A stretch of 64,000 nucleotides of DNA, taken from contig NZ_JAPEMT010000002.1 of the NCBI RefSeq assembly GCF_026342435.1, forward strand, positions 2,666,001 to 2,730,000. Direction: 5' to 3'. Of this stretch, positions 1 through 8,332 are shown piece after piece. This DNA is from Streptomyces sp. NBC_00237 (lineage in GTDB: Bacteria > Actinomycetota > Actinomycetes > Streptomycetales > Streptomycetaceae). The notes beneath the pieces were generated by a model. It was not told the DNA's origin. It made no database searches and saw nothing but the letters and a program-made list of their open reading frames with translations. The translations under genes and the position numbers were made by a program. The number at the start of each line of letters is the position of its first letter. Position 1 is the stretch's first letter.

Positions 1-41
1 CCAGCGGGAACCTGGATGGGGAGCTTGCCGATTCGCGACAT
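1..41 (-). CDS. rplF: 50S ribosomal protein L6, N-terminal fragment
   Basis: Only the first 13 codons are inside the window. The translation begins MSRIGKLPIQVPAG, the usual start of bacterial L6 (uL6). It follows rpsH by 21 bases on the same strand, the normal spc-operon order. The rest of the gene lies beyond position 1. Confidence 0.9.
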   Translation of the reverse strand, partial: MSRIGKLPIQVPA

Positions 42-62
42 GAGCTTTCCTTCCTTTCCCGA

Positions 63-461
63 CTACCAGACGTAGGCGAGGACTTCCCCACCTACGCCCT
101 TCTTGCCTGCCTGCTGGCCGGTCAGAAGACCGTGCGACGTGGAGATGATCGCCACGCCGAGGCCGCCGAGGACCTTGGGCAGGTTGGTGGACTTCGCGTA
201 CACGCGCAGACCCGGCTTCGAAATACGCTTGATGCCGGCGATCGAACGCTCGCGGTTCGGACCGAACTTCAGGTCGAGAACGAGGTTCTTGCCGACCTCG
301 GCGTCCTCGACCTTCCAGCCGGTGATGAAGCCCTCCTGCTGGAGGATCTCCGCGATGTGCGACTTGATCTTGCTGTGCGGCATCACGACGGTGTCGTGGT
401 ACGCCGAGTTTGCGTTACGCAGACGCGTGAGCATGTCTGCGATGGGATCAGTCATGGTCAT
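63..461 (-). CDS. rpsH: 30S ribosomal protein S8
   Basis: A 132-residue S8 (uS8), the usual length, which binds the central domain of 16S rRNA. The N-terminus MTMTDPIADMLTRLRNAN and the C-terminal STSHGLLTGQQAG region are family hallmarks. Two in-frame ATGs lie two codons apart; the first (461) is chosen because a GAAGG sequence lies 7 bases upstream of it. It sits between rpsN and rplF. In E. coli S8 is the translational repressor of the spc operon; that role is not shown here. Confidence 0.97.
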   Translation of the reverse strand: MTMTDPIADMLTRLRNANSAYHDTVVMPHSKIKSHIAEILQQEGFITGWKVEDAEVGKNLVLDLKFGPNRERSIAGIKRISKPGLRVYAKSTNLPKVLGGLGVAIISTSHGLLTGQQAGKKGVGGEVLAYVW

Positions 462-570
462 GAGTTGGCCTTCGGCCTCTCTCGCCGGGGTTTCCTGTAT
501 GCGCCATCCCTCTCCCCACTCAGAGGCGGGACGGGTGCGGTGCGGGGACCTACGGCGTAGTAAGTCGTTA

Positions 571-587
571 TGGGCGGCAGGCGCCCA
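571..587. repeat. Short inverted repeat in the rpsN-rpsH spacer
   Basis: TGGGCG and CGCCCA arms flank a 5-base loop in the 221-base spacer between rpsN and rpsH. This spacer is unusually long for an operon of mostly overlapping genes. The stem is short and has no T-tract, so a regulatory role is uncertain. Confidence 0.3.
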
Positions 588-682
588 ACCCTTCTAGCCT
601 ACGGCATTCGGGGTGGGGCTCCTGCCGACCAGATACTTACCGAGAGCCCTGGAAAATCCGTACGCCCAAAGGGCAGTACTGA

Positions 683-868
683 CTACCAGGAGCTCTTGGT
701 CACGCCCGGGAGCTCGCCGCGGTGAGCCATCTCACGAAGGCACACACGGCAGAGGCCGAACTTGCGGTACACGGAGTGGGGACGACCGCAGCGCTGGCAG
801 CGCGTGTAAGCGCGCACACCGAACTTGGGCTTGCGGGCAGCCTTCGCGATAAGAGCCTTCTTCGCCAT
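683..868 (-). CDS. rpsZ: 30S ribosomal protein S14, zinc-binding type
   Basis: A 61-residue S14 (uS14) starting MAKKALIAKAARKPKFG. It has two CxxC pairs (CQRC and CRVC, residues about 24-43) that form the zinc ribbon of the short, zinc-dependent form. Many actinomycetes also encode a longer zinc-free paralogue induced under zinc starvation; none is seen here. It lies 5 bases downstream of rplE in the spc operon. Confidence 0.96.
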   Translation of the reverse strand: MAKKALIAKAARKPKFGVRAYTRCQRCGRPHSVYRKFGLCRVCLREMAHRGELPGVTKSSW

Positions 869-873
869 CTCGC

Positions 874-1431
874 TTACGCCTCCTTGAAGGGGAAGCCGAG
901 GTGACGAAGGAGGGCGCGGCCCTCGTCGTCGTTGGTCGCCGTGGTGACCACGGTGATGTCCATACCCCGGGTACGGTCGATCTTGTCCTGGTCGATCTCG
1001 TGGAACATGACCTGCTCGGTGAGACCGAAGGTGTAGTTGCCACGGCCGTCGAACTGCTTCGGCGACAGACCACGGAAGTCGCGGATACGCGGCAGCGCGA
1101 GCGACAGCGTACGGTCCAGGAACTCCCACATGCGGTCACCGCGGAGGGTGACGTGGCAGCCGATCGGCTGACCCTCGCGCAGCTTGAACTGCGCGATGGA
1201 CTTGCGGGCCTTCGTGACGGCCGGCTTCTGACCCGTGATGGTCGTCAGGTCCTTGATGGCCCCGTCGATCAGCTTCGAGTCACGGGCGGCGTCGCCGACA
1301 CCCATGTTGACCACGATCTTGACCAGACCGGGGATCTGCATGACGTTCTCGTAGGAGAACTCCTCACGCAGCTTGCCCGTGATCTCCTCGCGGTAGCGCA
1401 GCTTGAGGCGCGGTGCGGTGGTGGCAGTCAT
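874..1431 (-). CDS. rplE: 50S ribosomal protein L5
   Basis: A 185-residue L5 (uL5), the 5S rRNA-binding protein of the central protuberance. The sequence contains VNMGVGDA, KARKSIAQFKLREG and the C-terminal RALLRHLGFPF typical of the family. Its start overlaps the rplX stop in an ATGA arrangement, indicating translational coupling. Confidence 0.97.
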   Translation of the reverse strand: MTATTAPRLKLRYREEITGKLREEFSYENVMQIPGLVKIVVNMGVGDAARDSKLIDGAIKDLTTITGQKPAVTKARKSIAQFKLREGQPIGCHVTLRGDRMWEFLDRTLSLALPRIRDFRGLSPKQFDGRGNYTFGLTEQVMFHEIDQDKIDRTRGMDITVVTTATNDDEGRALLRHLGFPFKEA

Positions 1432-1742
1432 CAGATGTCCTCACCAGTCCGCTTGGCAACGCGGATCTTGTTGCCCTCGTCGTCAAAGCGGTAGCCGACG
1501 CGGGTAACGACCTTGTTGCCGTCCTTCTCCACAACCAGCTGAACGTTGCTGACGTGGACCGGAGCCTCGGTCGTCACGATGCCGCCGGCCTGGTTCTGGC
1601 CGGCCTTCGTGTGCTTCTTGACCCGGTTGACACCCTCGACCAGGACGCGGTCCTCGCGGGGGAAGGCCTGAACGACCTTGCCCTGCTTGCCCTTGTCCTT
1701 ACCGGTGATGACCTGAACCAGGTCGCCCTTCTTGATCTTCAT
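1431..1742 (-). CDS. rplX: 50S ribosomal protein L24
   Basis: A 103-residue L24 (uL24), an assembly-initiator protein. The N-terminal KOW motif (KKGDLVQVITGKDKGKQGKV) is clear. It starts 2 bases after the rplN stop and overlaps the rplE start. Confidence 0.97.
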   Translation of the reverse strand: MKIKKGDLVQVITGKDKGKQGKVVQAFPREDRVLVEGVNRVKKHTKAGQNQAGGIVTTEAPVHVSNVQLVVEKDGNKVVTRVGYRFDDEGNKIRVAKRTGEDI

Positions 1743-1744
1743 GC

Positions 1745-2113
1745 TTACAGCACCTCCGGCGCGAGCGAGATGATCTTCATGAACTTCTTCTCGCGCAGCT
1801 CACGGCCCACCGGGCCGAAGATACGGGTGCCGCGGGGGTCGCCGTCGTTCTTGAGAATGACAGCGGCGTTCTCGTCGAAGCGGATGTACGAGCCATCCTG
1901 GCGACGACGCTCCTTGACGGTGCGAACGATGACGGCCTTGACGACGTCACCCTTCTTCACGTTGCCACCGGGGATTGCGTCCTTGACGGTGGCGACGATG
2001 ACGTCACCGATGCCCGCGTAGCGGCGACCCGAGCCACCGAGAACACGGATGGTGAGAATTTCCTTCGCACCCGTGTTGTCGGCGACCCGAAGTCGCGACT
2101 CCTGCTGGATCAC
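1745..2113 (-). CDS. rplN: 50S ribosomal protein L14
   Basis: A 122-residue L14 (uL14), the invariant family length. It begins MIQQESRLRVADNTGAKE, the classic signature, and ends ISLAPEVL. It is the first gene of the classical spc operon and is preceded by a strong hairpin at 2143-2174 that separates it from rpsQ. Confidence 0.98.
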   Translation of the reverse strand: MIQQESRLRVADNTGAKEILTIRVLGGSGRRYAGIGDVIVATVKDAIPGGNVKKGDVVKAVIVRTVKERRRQDGSYIRFDENAAVILKNDGDPRGTRIFGPVGRELREKKFMKIISLAPEVL

Positions 2114-2142
2114 GTCTATCTCCTGAATCGTCTGCCGGTTCC

Positions 2143-2174
2143 CGGTGGGGGACGTATCGCTACGTCCCCCACCG
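2143..2174 (-). terminator. Perfect 14-bp hairpin at the S10/spc operon boundary
   Basis: Arms at 2143-2156 and 2161-2174 pair perfectly around a 4-base loop, between rpsQ and rplN. A weaker GGGG/CCCC hairpin lies at 2196-2206. No T-tract follows on the minus strand, so it may be a partial terminator, an RNA-processing site or a protein-binding site. In E. coli the S10 and spc transcription units are divided at this same gene junction. Confidence 0.6.
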
Positions 2175-2218
2175 AGCCTGGCGGAACTGCCTAGTGGGGA
2201 AACCCCCTCTAGGAATTA

Positions 2219-2503
2219 CTACTTGGCCTTCTCGAGGATCTCGACGATGCGCCAGCGCTTCGAGGCCGACAGCGGACGCGTCTCCATGATGATGACGCGG
2301 TCGCCGACACCGGCAGCGTTGGACTCGTCGTGAGCCTTGAGCTTGTTCGTACGGCGGATGACCTTGCCGTACAGCGCGTGCTTGACGCGGTCCTCGACAG
2401 CGACGACGACGGTCTTGTCCATCTTGTCGCTGACGACGAGACCCTCACGGGTCTTGCGGAAACCGCGCTGCTCAGTCGTCTCAGTCACATTCTTCTCGCT
2501 CAT
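2219..2503 (-). CDS. rpsQ: 30S ribosomal protein S17
   Basis: A 94-residue S17 (uS17). The core KTREGLVVSDKMDKTVVVAVE and the later DRVIIMETRPLSASKRWR are family motifs. ATG overlaps the rpmC stop (ATGA). It is the last gene of the S10-type block before the 2143-2174 hairpin. Confidence 0.97.
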   Translation of the reverse strand: MSEKNVTETTEQRGFRKTREGLVVSDKMDKTVVVAVEDRVKHALYGKVIRRTNKLKAHDESNAAGVGDRVIIMETRPLSASKRWRIVEILEKAK

Positions 2504-2727
2504 CAGGCACTCTCCACCGTCTCGATGCCCAGCTCGCGCTCGCGCATCAGGGTGTAGATCCGGGCGATGTCCTTACGGACGGACTTGAGCCGGCCGTGGT
2601 TTTCGAGCTGCCCGGTCGCCGCCTGGAAGCGGAGGTTGAACAGTTCTTCCTTGGCCTCACGGAGCTTCGCGACGAGGTCCTCGTCGTTCAGCTCGCGCAG
2701 CTCAGTCGCCTTCGTACCGGCCACCAT
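2503..2727 (-). CDS. rpmC: 50S ribosomal protein L29
   Basis: A 74-residue L29 (uL29) with the signature LREAKEELFNLRFQAATGQL followed by VRKDIARIYTLMRERE. A GTG codon lies directly before the ATG; the ATG at 2727 is preferred because it overlaps the rplP stop (ATGA) and follows an AGGTGAG ribosome-binding sequence. L29 lies at the peptide exit, where chaperones dock. Confidence 0.96.
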   Translation of the reverse strand: MVAGTKATELRELNDEDLVAKLREAKEELFNLRFQAATGQLENHGRLKSVRKDIARIYTLMRERELGIETVESA

Positions 2728-3146
2728 CACGACTCACCTGCCTCGCGCCGAACAATCCGGCACTTCATCGGAAGCTTGTGAGCAGCGCGGGTAAGCGCCT
2801 CACGAGCAATCTTCTCGTTCGGGTAGGACAGCTCGAACATCACCCGACCGGGCTTGACATTCGCGATCCACCACTCGGGGGAACCCTTACCGGAACCCAT
2901 GCGGGTCTCGGCAGGCTTCTTGGTGAGCGGACGGTCCGGGTAGATGTTGATCCAGACCTTGCCGCCACGCTTGATGTGGCGGGTCATCGCGATACGAGCC
3001 GCTTCGATCTGGCGGTTCGTCACGTAGGCCGGGGTCAGCGCCTGGATGCCGTACTCGCCGAATGCGACCTCAGTACCACCCTTGGCCATACCACTGCGCT
3101 TGGGGTGGTGCTGCTTGCGGTGCTTGACCCTACGAGGGATCAGCAT
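2727..3146 (-). CDS. rplP: 50S ribosomal protein L16
   Basis: A 139-residue L16 (uL16) starting MLIPRRVKHRKQHHPKRSG. It helps organise the A-site tRNA region of the 50S subunit. The GKGSPEWWIANVKPGRVMFE segment is highly conserved. It starts 5 bases downstream of rpsC. Confidence 0.97.
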   Translation of the reverse strand: MLIPRRVKHRKQHHPKRSGMAKGGTEVAFGEYGIQALTPAYVTNRQIEAARIAMTRHIKRGGKVWINIYPDRPLTKKPAETRMGSGKGSPEWWIANVKPGRVMFELSYPNEKIAREALTRAAHKLPMKCRIVRREAGES

Positions 3147-3151
3147 GTCGG

Positions 3152-3994
3152 TCAGGCCTCCGTTCCGGTGCTCTCAGCCGGAGCAGCGGCGACGGGAGCG
3201 TCGGCCTTGGGGGCCTCGGCTGCCGGCGCGGACTGCTGCGGCTTGCGGCCGCGGCCGCCACGCTCGCCACCACGGCCACCACGGGCCGGGCGGTCGGCTG
3301 CGCCACCGGCGCCACGGGCCGGGCGGTTACCCGCACGGGCCGCAGCGTTCTCGGCGCGAACCTCGGCGATGTTCTTGACGTCGCCCTTGTAGATCCAGAC
3401 CTTGACGCCAATGCGACCGAAGGTCGTCTTGGCCTCGAAGAAGCCGTAGTCCACGTTCGCGCGGAGCGTGTGCAGCGGCACACGACCCTCGCGGTAGAAC
3501 TCGGAGCGGGACATCTCGGCGCCGCCGAGGCGACCGCCGCACTGGATCTTGATGCCCTTGGCGCCGGCCTTCATCGTGCCCTGCATGCTCTTACGCATGG
3601 CGCGACGGAAGGAGACGCGGGAGGAGAGCTGCTCGGCAACGGCCTGAGCAACCAGCTGAGCGTCCATCTCGGGGTTCTTGACCTCGAGGATGTTCAGCTG
3701 GACCTGCTTGCCCGTGAGCTTCTCGAGGTCACCGCGAATGCGGTCGGCCTCGGCGCCACGGCGGCCGATGACGATGCCCGGACGAGCGGTGTGGATGTCC
3801 ACACGCACGCGGTCACGGGTGCGCTCGATCTCCACCTTCGAGATGCCGGCGCGCTCCATGCCGGACGTCATCATCCTGCGGATGGCGACGTCTTCCTTGA
3901 CGTAGTCCTTGTACAGCTTGTCGGCGTACCAACGGGACTTGAAGTCCGTGGTAATGCCGAGCCGGAACCCGTGCGGGTTTACCTTCTGGCCCAT
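3152..3994 (-). CDS. rpsC: 30S ribosomal protein S3
   Basis: A 280-residue S3 (uS3), longer than the roughly 230 residues of E. coli. The N-terminal MGQKVNPHGFRLGI, the KH domain around GRRGAEADRIRGDLEKLTG and the C-terminal domain ending near IYKGDV are all present. A low-complexity tail rich in Arg, Gly, Ala and Pro follows, which is usual in streptomycetes. Its ATG overlaps the rplV stop by one base. Confidence 0.97.
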   Translation of the reverse strand: MGQKVNPHGFRLGITTDFKSRWYADKLYKDYVKEDVAIRRMMTSGMERAGISKVEIERTRDRVRVDIHTARPGIVIGRRGAEADRIRGDLEKLTGKQVQLNILEVKNPEMDAQLVAQAVAEQLSSRVSFRRAMRKSMQGTMKAGAKGIKIQCGGRLGGAEMSRSEFYREGRVPLHTLRANVDYGFFEAKTTFGRIGVKVWIYKGDVKNIAEVRAENAAARAGNRPARGAGGAADRPARGGRGGERGGRGRKPQQSAPAAEAPKADAPVAAAPAESTGTEA

Positions 3995-4341
3995 TACCGG
4001 GTTCCTTCCTTGCTGCTGACGACCACGGTGATGTGGCTGGTCCGCTTACGGATCCGGTAGGCACGGCCCTGAGCACGCGGACGGAACCGCTTCAGGGTCG
4101 GGCCCTCGTCCACGTACGCTTCGCTGATGACCAGCGAAGAAGCGTCCGAGTGGTCGTAGTTGTGTGCTGCGTTGGCGATGGCGCTGTCAAGCACCTTGCC
4201 AACCGGCACGCTCGCGGCCTGCGGGGCGAAACGCAGGACCGCCTGAGCCTCCGTGGCATCCATGCCACGGATAAGGTCCACCACTCGGCGGGCCTTCATG
4301 GGCGTGACGCGGATGTACCGCGCCTGGGCCCTGGCTTCCAT
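3994..4341 (-). CDS. rplV: 50S ribosomal protein L22
   Basis: A 115-residue L22 (uL22) lining the peptide exit tunnel, with ARYIRVTPMKARRVVDLIRG near the N-terminus and the C-terminal RAQGRAYRIRKRTSHITVVV. An upstream in-frame ATG at 4365 would add 8 residues. The ATG at 4341 is preferred because GAAGGGA lies 6 bases before it. Confidence 0.94.
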   Translation of the reverse strand: MEARAQARYIRVTPMKARRVVDLIRGMDATEAQAVLRFAPQAASVPVGKVLDSAIANAAHNYDHSDASSLVISEAYVDEGPTLKRFRPRAQGRAYRIRKRTSHITVVVSSKEGTR

Positions 4342-4382
4342 GGTTGTCCCTTCGGTGTCGTTCATAGTCTTCGCACCCCGCC

Positions 4383-4664
4383 TTAGCGGCGCTTCGACTT
4401 GCGGTCGTCCTTGACGTGGCCGCGGAAGGTGCGGGTCGGCGCAAACTCGCCGAGCTTGTGGCCGACCATCGACTCGGTGACGAACACCGGGACGTGGATC
4501 TTGCCGTTGTGCACCGCGATGGTGTGACCCAGCATGCTGGGGATGATCATCGAGCGCCGGGACCAGGTCTTGATGACGTTCTTGGTGCCAGCTTCGTTCT
4601 GGACGTCCACCTTCTTTACGAGGTGTCCGTCGACGAAGGGCCCCTTCTTGAGACTGCGCGGCAT
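4383..4664 (-). CDS. rpsS: 30S ribosomal protein S19
   Basis: A 93-residue S19 (uS19) beginning MPRSLKKGPFVD and containing TWSRRSMIIPSMLGHTIAVHNG, both diagnostic. It binds the 30S head with S13. It lies between rplB (12-base gap) and rplV. Confidence 0.98.
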   Translation of the reverse strand: MPRSLKKGPFVDGHLVKKVDVQNEAGTKNVIKTWSRRSMIIPSMLGHTIAVHNGKIHVPVFVTESMVGHKLGEFAPTRTFRGHVKDDRKSKRR

Positions 4665-4676
4665 CTAAACCCGCTC

Positions 4677-5513
4677 CTAGCGCTTCTTGTTCGACTTGCG
4701 GCGGCGGACGATGTACTTGCTCGAAGCCTTCTTCGGCGAGCGAGTACGACCCTCCTTCTGACCCCACGGGGAGACCGGGTGACGACCACCGGAGGTCTTA
4801 CCCTCACCACCACCGTGCGGGTGGTCGACCGGGTTCATCGCAACACCGCGAACGGTCGGGCGAACGCCCTTCCAGCGCATGCGGCCGGCCTTGCCCCAGT
4901 TGATGTTCGACTGCTCGGCGTTGCCGACCTCGCCAATCGTGGCGCGGCAGCGGGCGTCGACCAGGCGAATCTCGCCGGAGGGCATACGAAGGTGGGCCAT
5001 GGTGCCCTCCTTCGCCAGCAGCTGCACGGAGGTACCGGCGGAGCGTGCGAACTTCGCACCGCCACCGGGACGCAGCTCGATGTTGTGGATGGTCGTACCA
5101 ACCGGGATGTTGCGCAGCGCGAGGTTGTTGCCCGGCTTGATGTCGGCCCCGGGGCCGTTCTCAATCCGGTCACCCTGCGACAGGCCACGCGGGGCGAGGA
5201 TGTAACGCTTCTCGCCGTCCGCGTAGTGCAGCAGCGCGATGCGCGCGGTGCGGTTGGGGTCGTACTCGATGTGCGCGACCTTGGCCGGCACGCCGTCCTT
5301 GTCGTGACGACGGAAGTCGATCACACGGTAGGCGCGCTTGTGGCCGCCACCCTGGTGACGAACAGTGATCCGACCGGCGTTGTTACGGCCGCCCTTGCTG
5401 TGCAGAGGGCGAACCAGCGACTTCTCCGGCGTGGACCGCGTGATCTCGACAAAGTCGGCTACGGAGGAGCCACGGCGGCCCGGCGTAGTCGGCTTGTACT
5501 TGCGGATTCCCAT
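4677..5513 (-). CDS. rplB: 50S ribosomal protein L2
   Basis: A 278-residue L2 (uL2), near the peptidyl-transferase centre. MGIRKYKPTTPGRR at the N-terminus and VAMNPVDHPHGGGEG near the C-terminus include the conserved histidine needed for peptidyl-transferase activity in other bacteria. Standard S10-operon position. Confidence 0.98.
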   Translation of the reverse strand: MGIRKYKPTTPGRRGSSVADFVEITRSTPEKSLVRPLHSKGGRNNAGRITVRHQGGGHKRAYRVIDFRRHDKDGVPAKVAHIEYDPNRTARIALLHYADGEKRYILAPRGLSQGDRIENGPGADIKPGNNLALRNIPVGTTIHNIELRPGGGAKFARSAGTSVQLLAKEGTMAHLRMPSGEIRLVDARCRATIGEVGNAEQSNINWGKAGRMRWKGVRPTVRGVAMNPVDHPHGGGEGKTSGGRHPVSPWGQKEGRTRSPKKASSKYIVRRRKSNKKR

Positions 5514-5553
5514 TTCTCAGTCCTCGTCCGATTTCGGACGATCCAGACCGCCG

Positions 5554-5874
5554 TCAGGCGGTCGGACCGCCGAAGATGTCGATACGGTCGCCCTCGGCGA
5601 GGGTCACGATGGCGCGCTTGGTGTCAGCGCGCTTGCCGAAACCGGTCTTGGTGCGCTTGCGCTTACCCTGCCGGTTGATCGTGTTGACCCCCGTGACCTT
5701 GACCGAGAAGACCGCTTCCACGGCCTGCTTGATCTGGGTCTTGTTGGAGCCGGGCGCGACGATGAACGTGTACTTGTTCTCGTCGAGCAGCGCGTAGCTC
5801 TTCTCGGAGACAACCGGCTTGACAAGAATGTCGCGGTGGTCCGTGAAGGTCTTGCTGGTAACGATCGCGGTCAT
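5554..5874 (-). CDS. rplW: 50S ribosomal protein L23
   Basis: A 106-residue L23 (uL23), docking site for trigger factor and the signal recognition particle. The core ILVKPVVSEKSYALLDENKYTF and the loop RQGKRKRTKTGFGKRADTK are characteristic. Its ATG overlaps the rplD stop (ATGA). Confidence 0.97.
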   Translation of the reverse strand: MTAIVTSKTFTDHRDILVKPVVSEKSYALLDENKYTFIVAPGSNKTQIKQAVEAVFSVKVTGVNTINRQGKRKRTKTGFGKRADTKRAIVTLAEGDRIDIFGGPTA

Positions 5875-6524
5875 CAGGCGTCGCTCCCTTCGGTCTCATC
5901 GGCCTTGGGGCCAGACACGAAGGACTCGAAGGCGGCCTTGGTGAAGACCAGGTCGTCCGAGACGAGCACGTCGTACGTGTTCAGCTGGCCCGGCTCCAGG
6001 ATGTGCACCTGGGGCAGGTTGCGGGCGGAGAGCCACGCGGCCTCGTCCGAACGCTCGGCGACCAGGAGCACGTGCTTGCGCTCGCTGACCTTGCCCAGCA
6101 GGGACTTGGCGGCCTTCGTGGAAACCGCACCGTCGACCACGCCGGTGACGACGTGGATGCGTGCGTTGCGGGCCCGGTCGGTGAGGGCGCCACGCAGAGC
6201 GGCGGCCTTCATCTTCTTCGGGGTGCGCTGCGAGTAGTCACGCGGCTGCGGGCCGTGGACGACGCCACCGCCTGCGAACTGCGGGGCGCGGGTCGAGCCC
6301 TGACGGGCGCGGCCGGTGCCCTTCTGGCGGTAAGGCTTCTTACCGCCACCACGGACCTCGCCGCGACGCTTGGTCTTGTGCGTGCCCTGGCGGGCAGCGG
6401 CCAGCTGAGCGACAACGACCTGGTGGATCAGCGGGATGCTGACCTTGGCGTCGAAGATCTCCGCGGGGAGTTCGACGGTCCCGGCCTTGTCACCTGCCGG
6501 CGAAAGGATGTCAATGGTGCTCAT
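5874..6524 (-). CDS. rplD: 50S ribosomal protein L4
   Basis: A 216-residue L4 (uL4). The frame is open further upstream, but MSTIDILSPAGDKAG at 6524 is the family start and lies 7 bases after the rplC stop. The tunnel-lining loop with TKRRGEVRGGGKKPYRQKGTGRARQG is present. In E. coli L4 also represses the S10 operon. Confidence 0.96.
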   Translation of the reverse strand: MSTIDILSPAGDKAGTVELPAEIFDAKVSIPLIHQVVVAQLAAARQGTHKTKRRGEVRGGGKKPYRQKGTGRARQGSTRAPQFAGGGVVHGPQPRDYSQRTPKKMKAAALRGALTDRARNARIHVVTGVVDGAVSTKAAKSLLGKVSERKHVLLVAERSDEAAWLSARNLPQVHILEPGQLNTYDVLVSDDLVFTKAAFESFVSGPKADETEGSDA

Positions 6525-6531
6525 CGGTTCC

Positions 6532-7176
6532 TCAAACCCCCTTGGCCGCAGTGCGGACCAGGACGAGGCCACCGTTGGGGCCGGGGACGGCGCCCTTGAT
6601 GAGCAGCAGACCCTTCTCGGCGTCAACGGCGTGGACGGTCAGGTTCTGGGTGGTGACCCGCTCGTTACCCATGCGACCCGCCATGCGCATGCCCTTGAAG
6701 ACACGGCCGGGGGTGGCACAGCCACCGATGGAACCAGGCTTACGGTGCACGCGGTGGGCACCGTGGGAAGCCTTGCCACCGTGGAAGTTGTGACGCTTCA
6801 TCACACCGGCGAAGCCCTTGCCCTTGCTCTTGCCCGTGACGTCAACCTTGACGCCGGACTCGAACACCTCGGCAGTGATCTCCTGGCCCAGCGTGTACTC
6901 GCTGGCGTCCGGGGTGCGCAGCTCCACGAGGTGGCGGCGCGGGGTCACGTCGGCCTTGGCGAAGTGACCCTTGAGGGGCTTGTTCACCTTGCGCGGGTCA
7001 ATCTCGCCGAAGGCGATCTGGACCGACTCGTAGCCGTCGTTGTCGTTCGTACGTACCTGCGTCACGACGCACGGCCCGGCCTTGACGACGGTCACCGGGA
7101 CAACCCGGTTGTTCTCGTCCCAAACCTGAGTCATGCCGAGCTTCTCGCCCAGGACGCCCTTGATGTTCTTGCTCAT
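6532..7176 (-). CDS. rplC: 50S ribosomal protein L3
   Basis: A 214-residue L3 (uL3), an early assembly protein. The N-terminal GVLGEKLGMTQVWDE and the internal KGKGFAGVMKRHNFHGG and GSIGGCATPGRVFKGMRMAG are family signatures. It lies 14 bases downstream of rpsJ. Confidence 0.97.
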   Translation of the reverse strand: MSKNIKGVLGEKLGMTQVWDENNRVVPVTVVKAGPCVVTQVRTNDNDGYESVQIAFGEIDPRKVNKPLKGHFAKADVTPRRHLVELRTPDASEYTLGQEITAEVFESGVKVDVTGKSKGKGFAGVMKRHNFHGGKASHGAHRVHRKPGSIGGCATPGRVFKGMRMAGRMGNERVTTQNLTVHAVDAEKGLLLIKGAVPGPNGGLVLVRTAAKGV

Positions 7177-7190
7177 CTCGGCCCGTCCCT

Positions 7191-7499
7191 TCAGAGCTTG
7201 ATCTCGATGTCGACGCCCGCCGGCAGGTCGAGACGCATCAGCGAGTCAACCGTCTTCGGCGTGGGGTCGAGGATGTCGATGAGGCGCTTGTGCGTGCGCA
7301 TCTCGAAGTGCTCGCGAGAGTCCTTGTACTTGTGCGGCGACTTGATGACGCAGTACACGTTCTTCTCAGTGGGCAGCGGCACCGGGCCTGCGACCGACGC
7401 ACCAGTGCGGGTCACCGTCTCGACGATCTTCTTCGCCGAGGAGTCGATGACCTCGTGGTCGTAGGCCTTGAGCCGGATGCGGATCTTCTGTCCCGCCAT
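7191..7499 (-). CDS. rpsJ: 30S ribosomal protein S10 (NusE)
   Basis: A 102-residue S10 (uS10), which also acts in antitermination as NusE. MAGQKIRIRLKAYDHEVID and the C-terminal RLDLPAGVDIEIKL are diagnostic. First gene of the S10 operon. Its upstream region is an unusually long non-coding stretch carrying a hairpin element shared with the rpsL leader. Confidence 0.97.
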   Translation of the reverse strand: MAGQKIRIRLKAYDHEVIDSSAKKIVETVTRTGASVAGPVPLPTEKNVYCVIKSPHKYKDSREHFEMRTHKRLIDILDPTPKTVDSLMRLDLPAGVDIEIKL

Positions 7500-7576
7500 G
7501 GCTACTAGTAGTCCTTTGTCTCTTAACGCTCTGGAACCCGGGCGGCTGCGCTCTCAACGCTCAGCACCGTCCTTCT

Positions 7577-7601
7577 CCGACCCACGCGGTCGGGCGTGTC
7601 G
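7577..7601 (-). promoter_or_regulatory. Leader hairpin element shared with rpsL
   Basis: A 25-base element about 78 bases before the rpsJ start. On the transcript strand CCGACC and GGTCGG pair around a GCGTG loop, preceded by a CGACAC segment. A copy differing at a single base lies in the rpsL leader at 15052-15076. It may be a site for a common regulator, or a processing or antitermination signal. Confidence 0.6.
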
Positions 7602-7892
7602 CATCCTCGCCAGCCAGAAATCCCAAGGAATTTCCCTGCTCTAAGGGATACGGTCCGCGACCGCAAGCCGGGGGAAGAACACCCACCGGGTGCCTGGTCA
7701 GCAGCGCGCTAACACTTCCCGAAAGATTCCCGTACGTCCGCCCCATTGCTGCCCCGGGGGGCAGATAAAGGCGACGAGTACTGTGGGACTCGCTTCCGGT
7801 CCTCCCGGCGGGAGGCGTGCAGCATCGATACTCAACCGAGCAACCATGACAGTCTGCCATACGGGGCACGGGGCGCGCCAATCGGGCGCAAG

Positions 7893-7920
7893 AGATTACC
7901 CGGAGCGTGACGGACGTCAA
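7893..7920 (-). promoter_or_regulatory. Possible promoter for the S10 operon
   Basis: On the minus strand TTGACG (7920-7915) and TAATCT (7898-7893) are separated by 16 bases, resembling a housekeeping-sigma promoter. It would give a leader of almost 400 bases before rpsJ. Other promoters may lie closer; this is only the best-matching pair seen. Confidence 0.35.
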
Positions 7921-8332
7921 ACCGGGGTGCCGCACCCGTACGAGTGAACGATCGCCGTTCCGCTCCGGAAGCGGCCCGTCCGCCTGTCTGCTTCCGGCAG
8001 GAACGGTCCGCAGGAGGGCAGCGAAGTCCCCCGCCCCGAGCAGGTGAGCAGGTGCCGTGGATGACGTGGCCGCCCCAGGCCCCGGACGGCAAGCTGCCCC
8101 TCCCGGGCCCGTACCGGCGGACGGAACGTGCGCACCCTGCGCCGATCGAGGCACGCGCCAGGAACCTGCCAGGTACGTGTCCGGCGAAGGCAACCTCTCC
8201 CGCGCCGACTCCGTCTAGCTGAGCGCGGCGCGCCCCCGCTCTCCCTGCGGTTCCGCTCCGCCATTCTCGGCCAGGAGCCTGTACGCAGCGCACGACCGTC
8301 CGCTGCGGGGAAGCGGACGGAGAGACCCACCC

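Larger units (their letters stand above)
7500..8332. other. Non-coding region between divergent rpsJ and the PIG-L lipoprotein gene
   Basis: About 830 bases without a convincing gene; frames open here lack plausible starts and give Arg/Pro-rich shadow proteins. The left part should be the rpsJ leader and promoter region, and it contains the hairpin element at 7577-7601. The right part must hold the promoter of the gene starting at 8333, which I could not locate. Confidence 0.6.
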
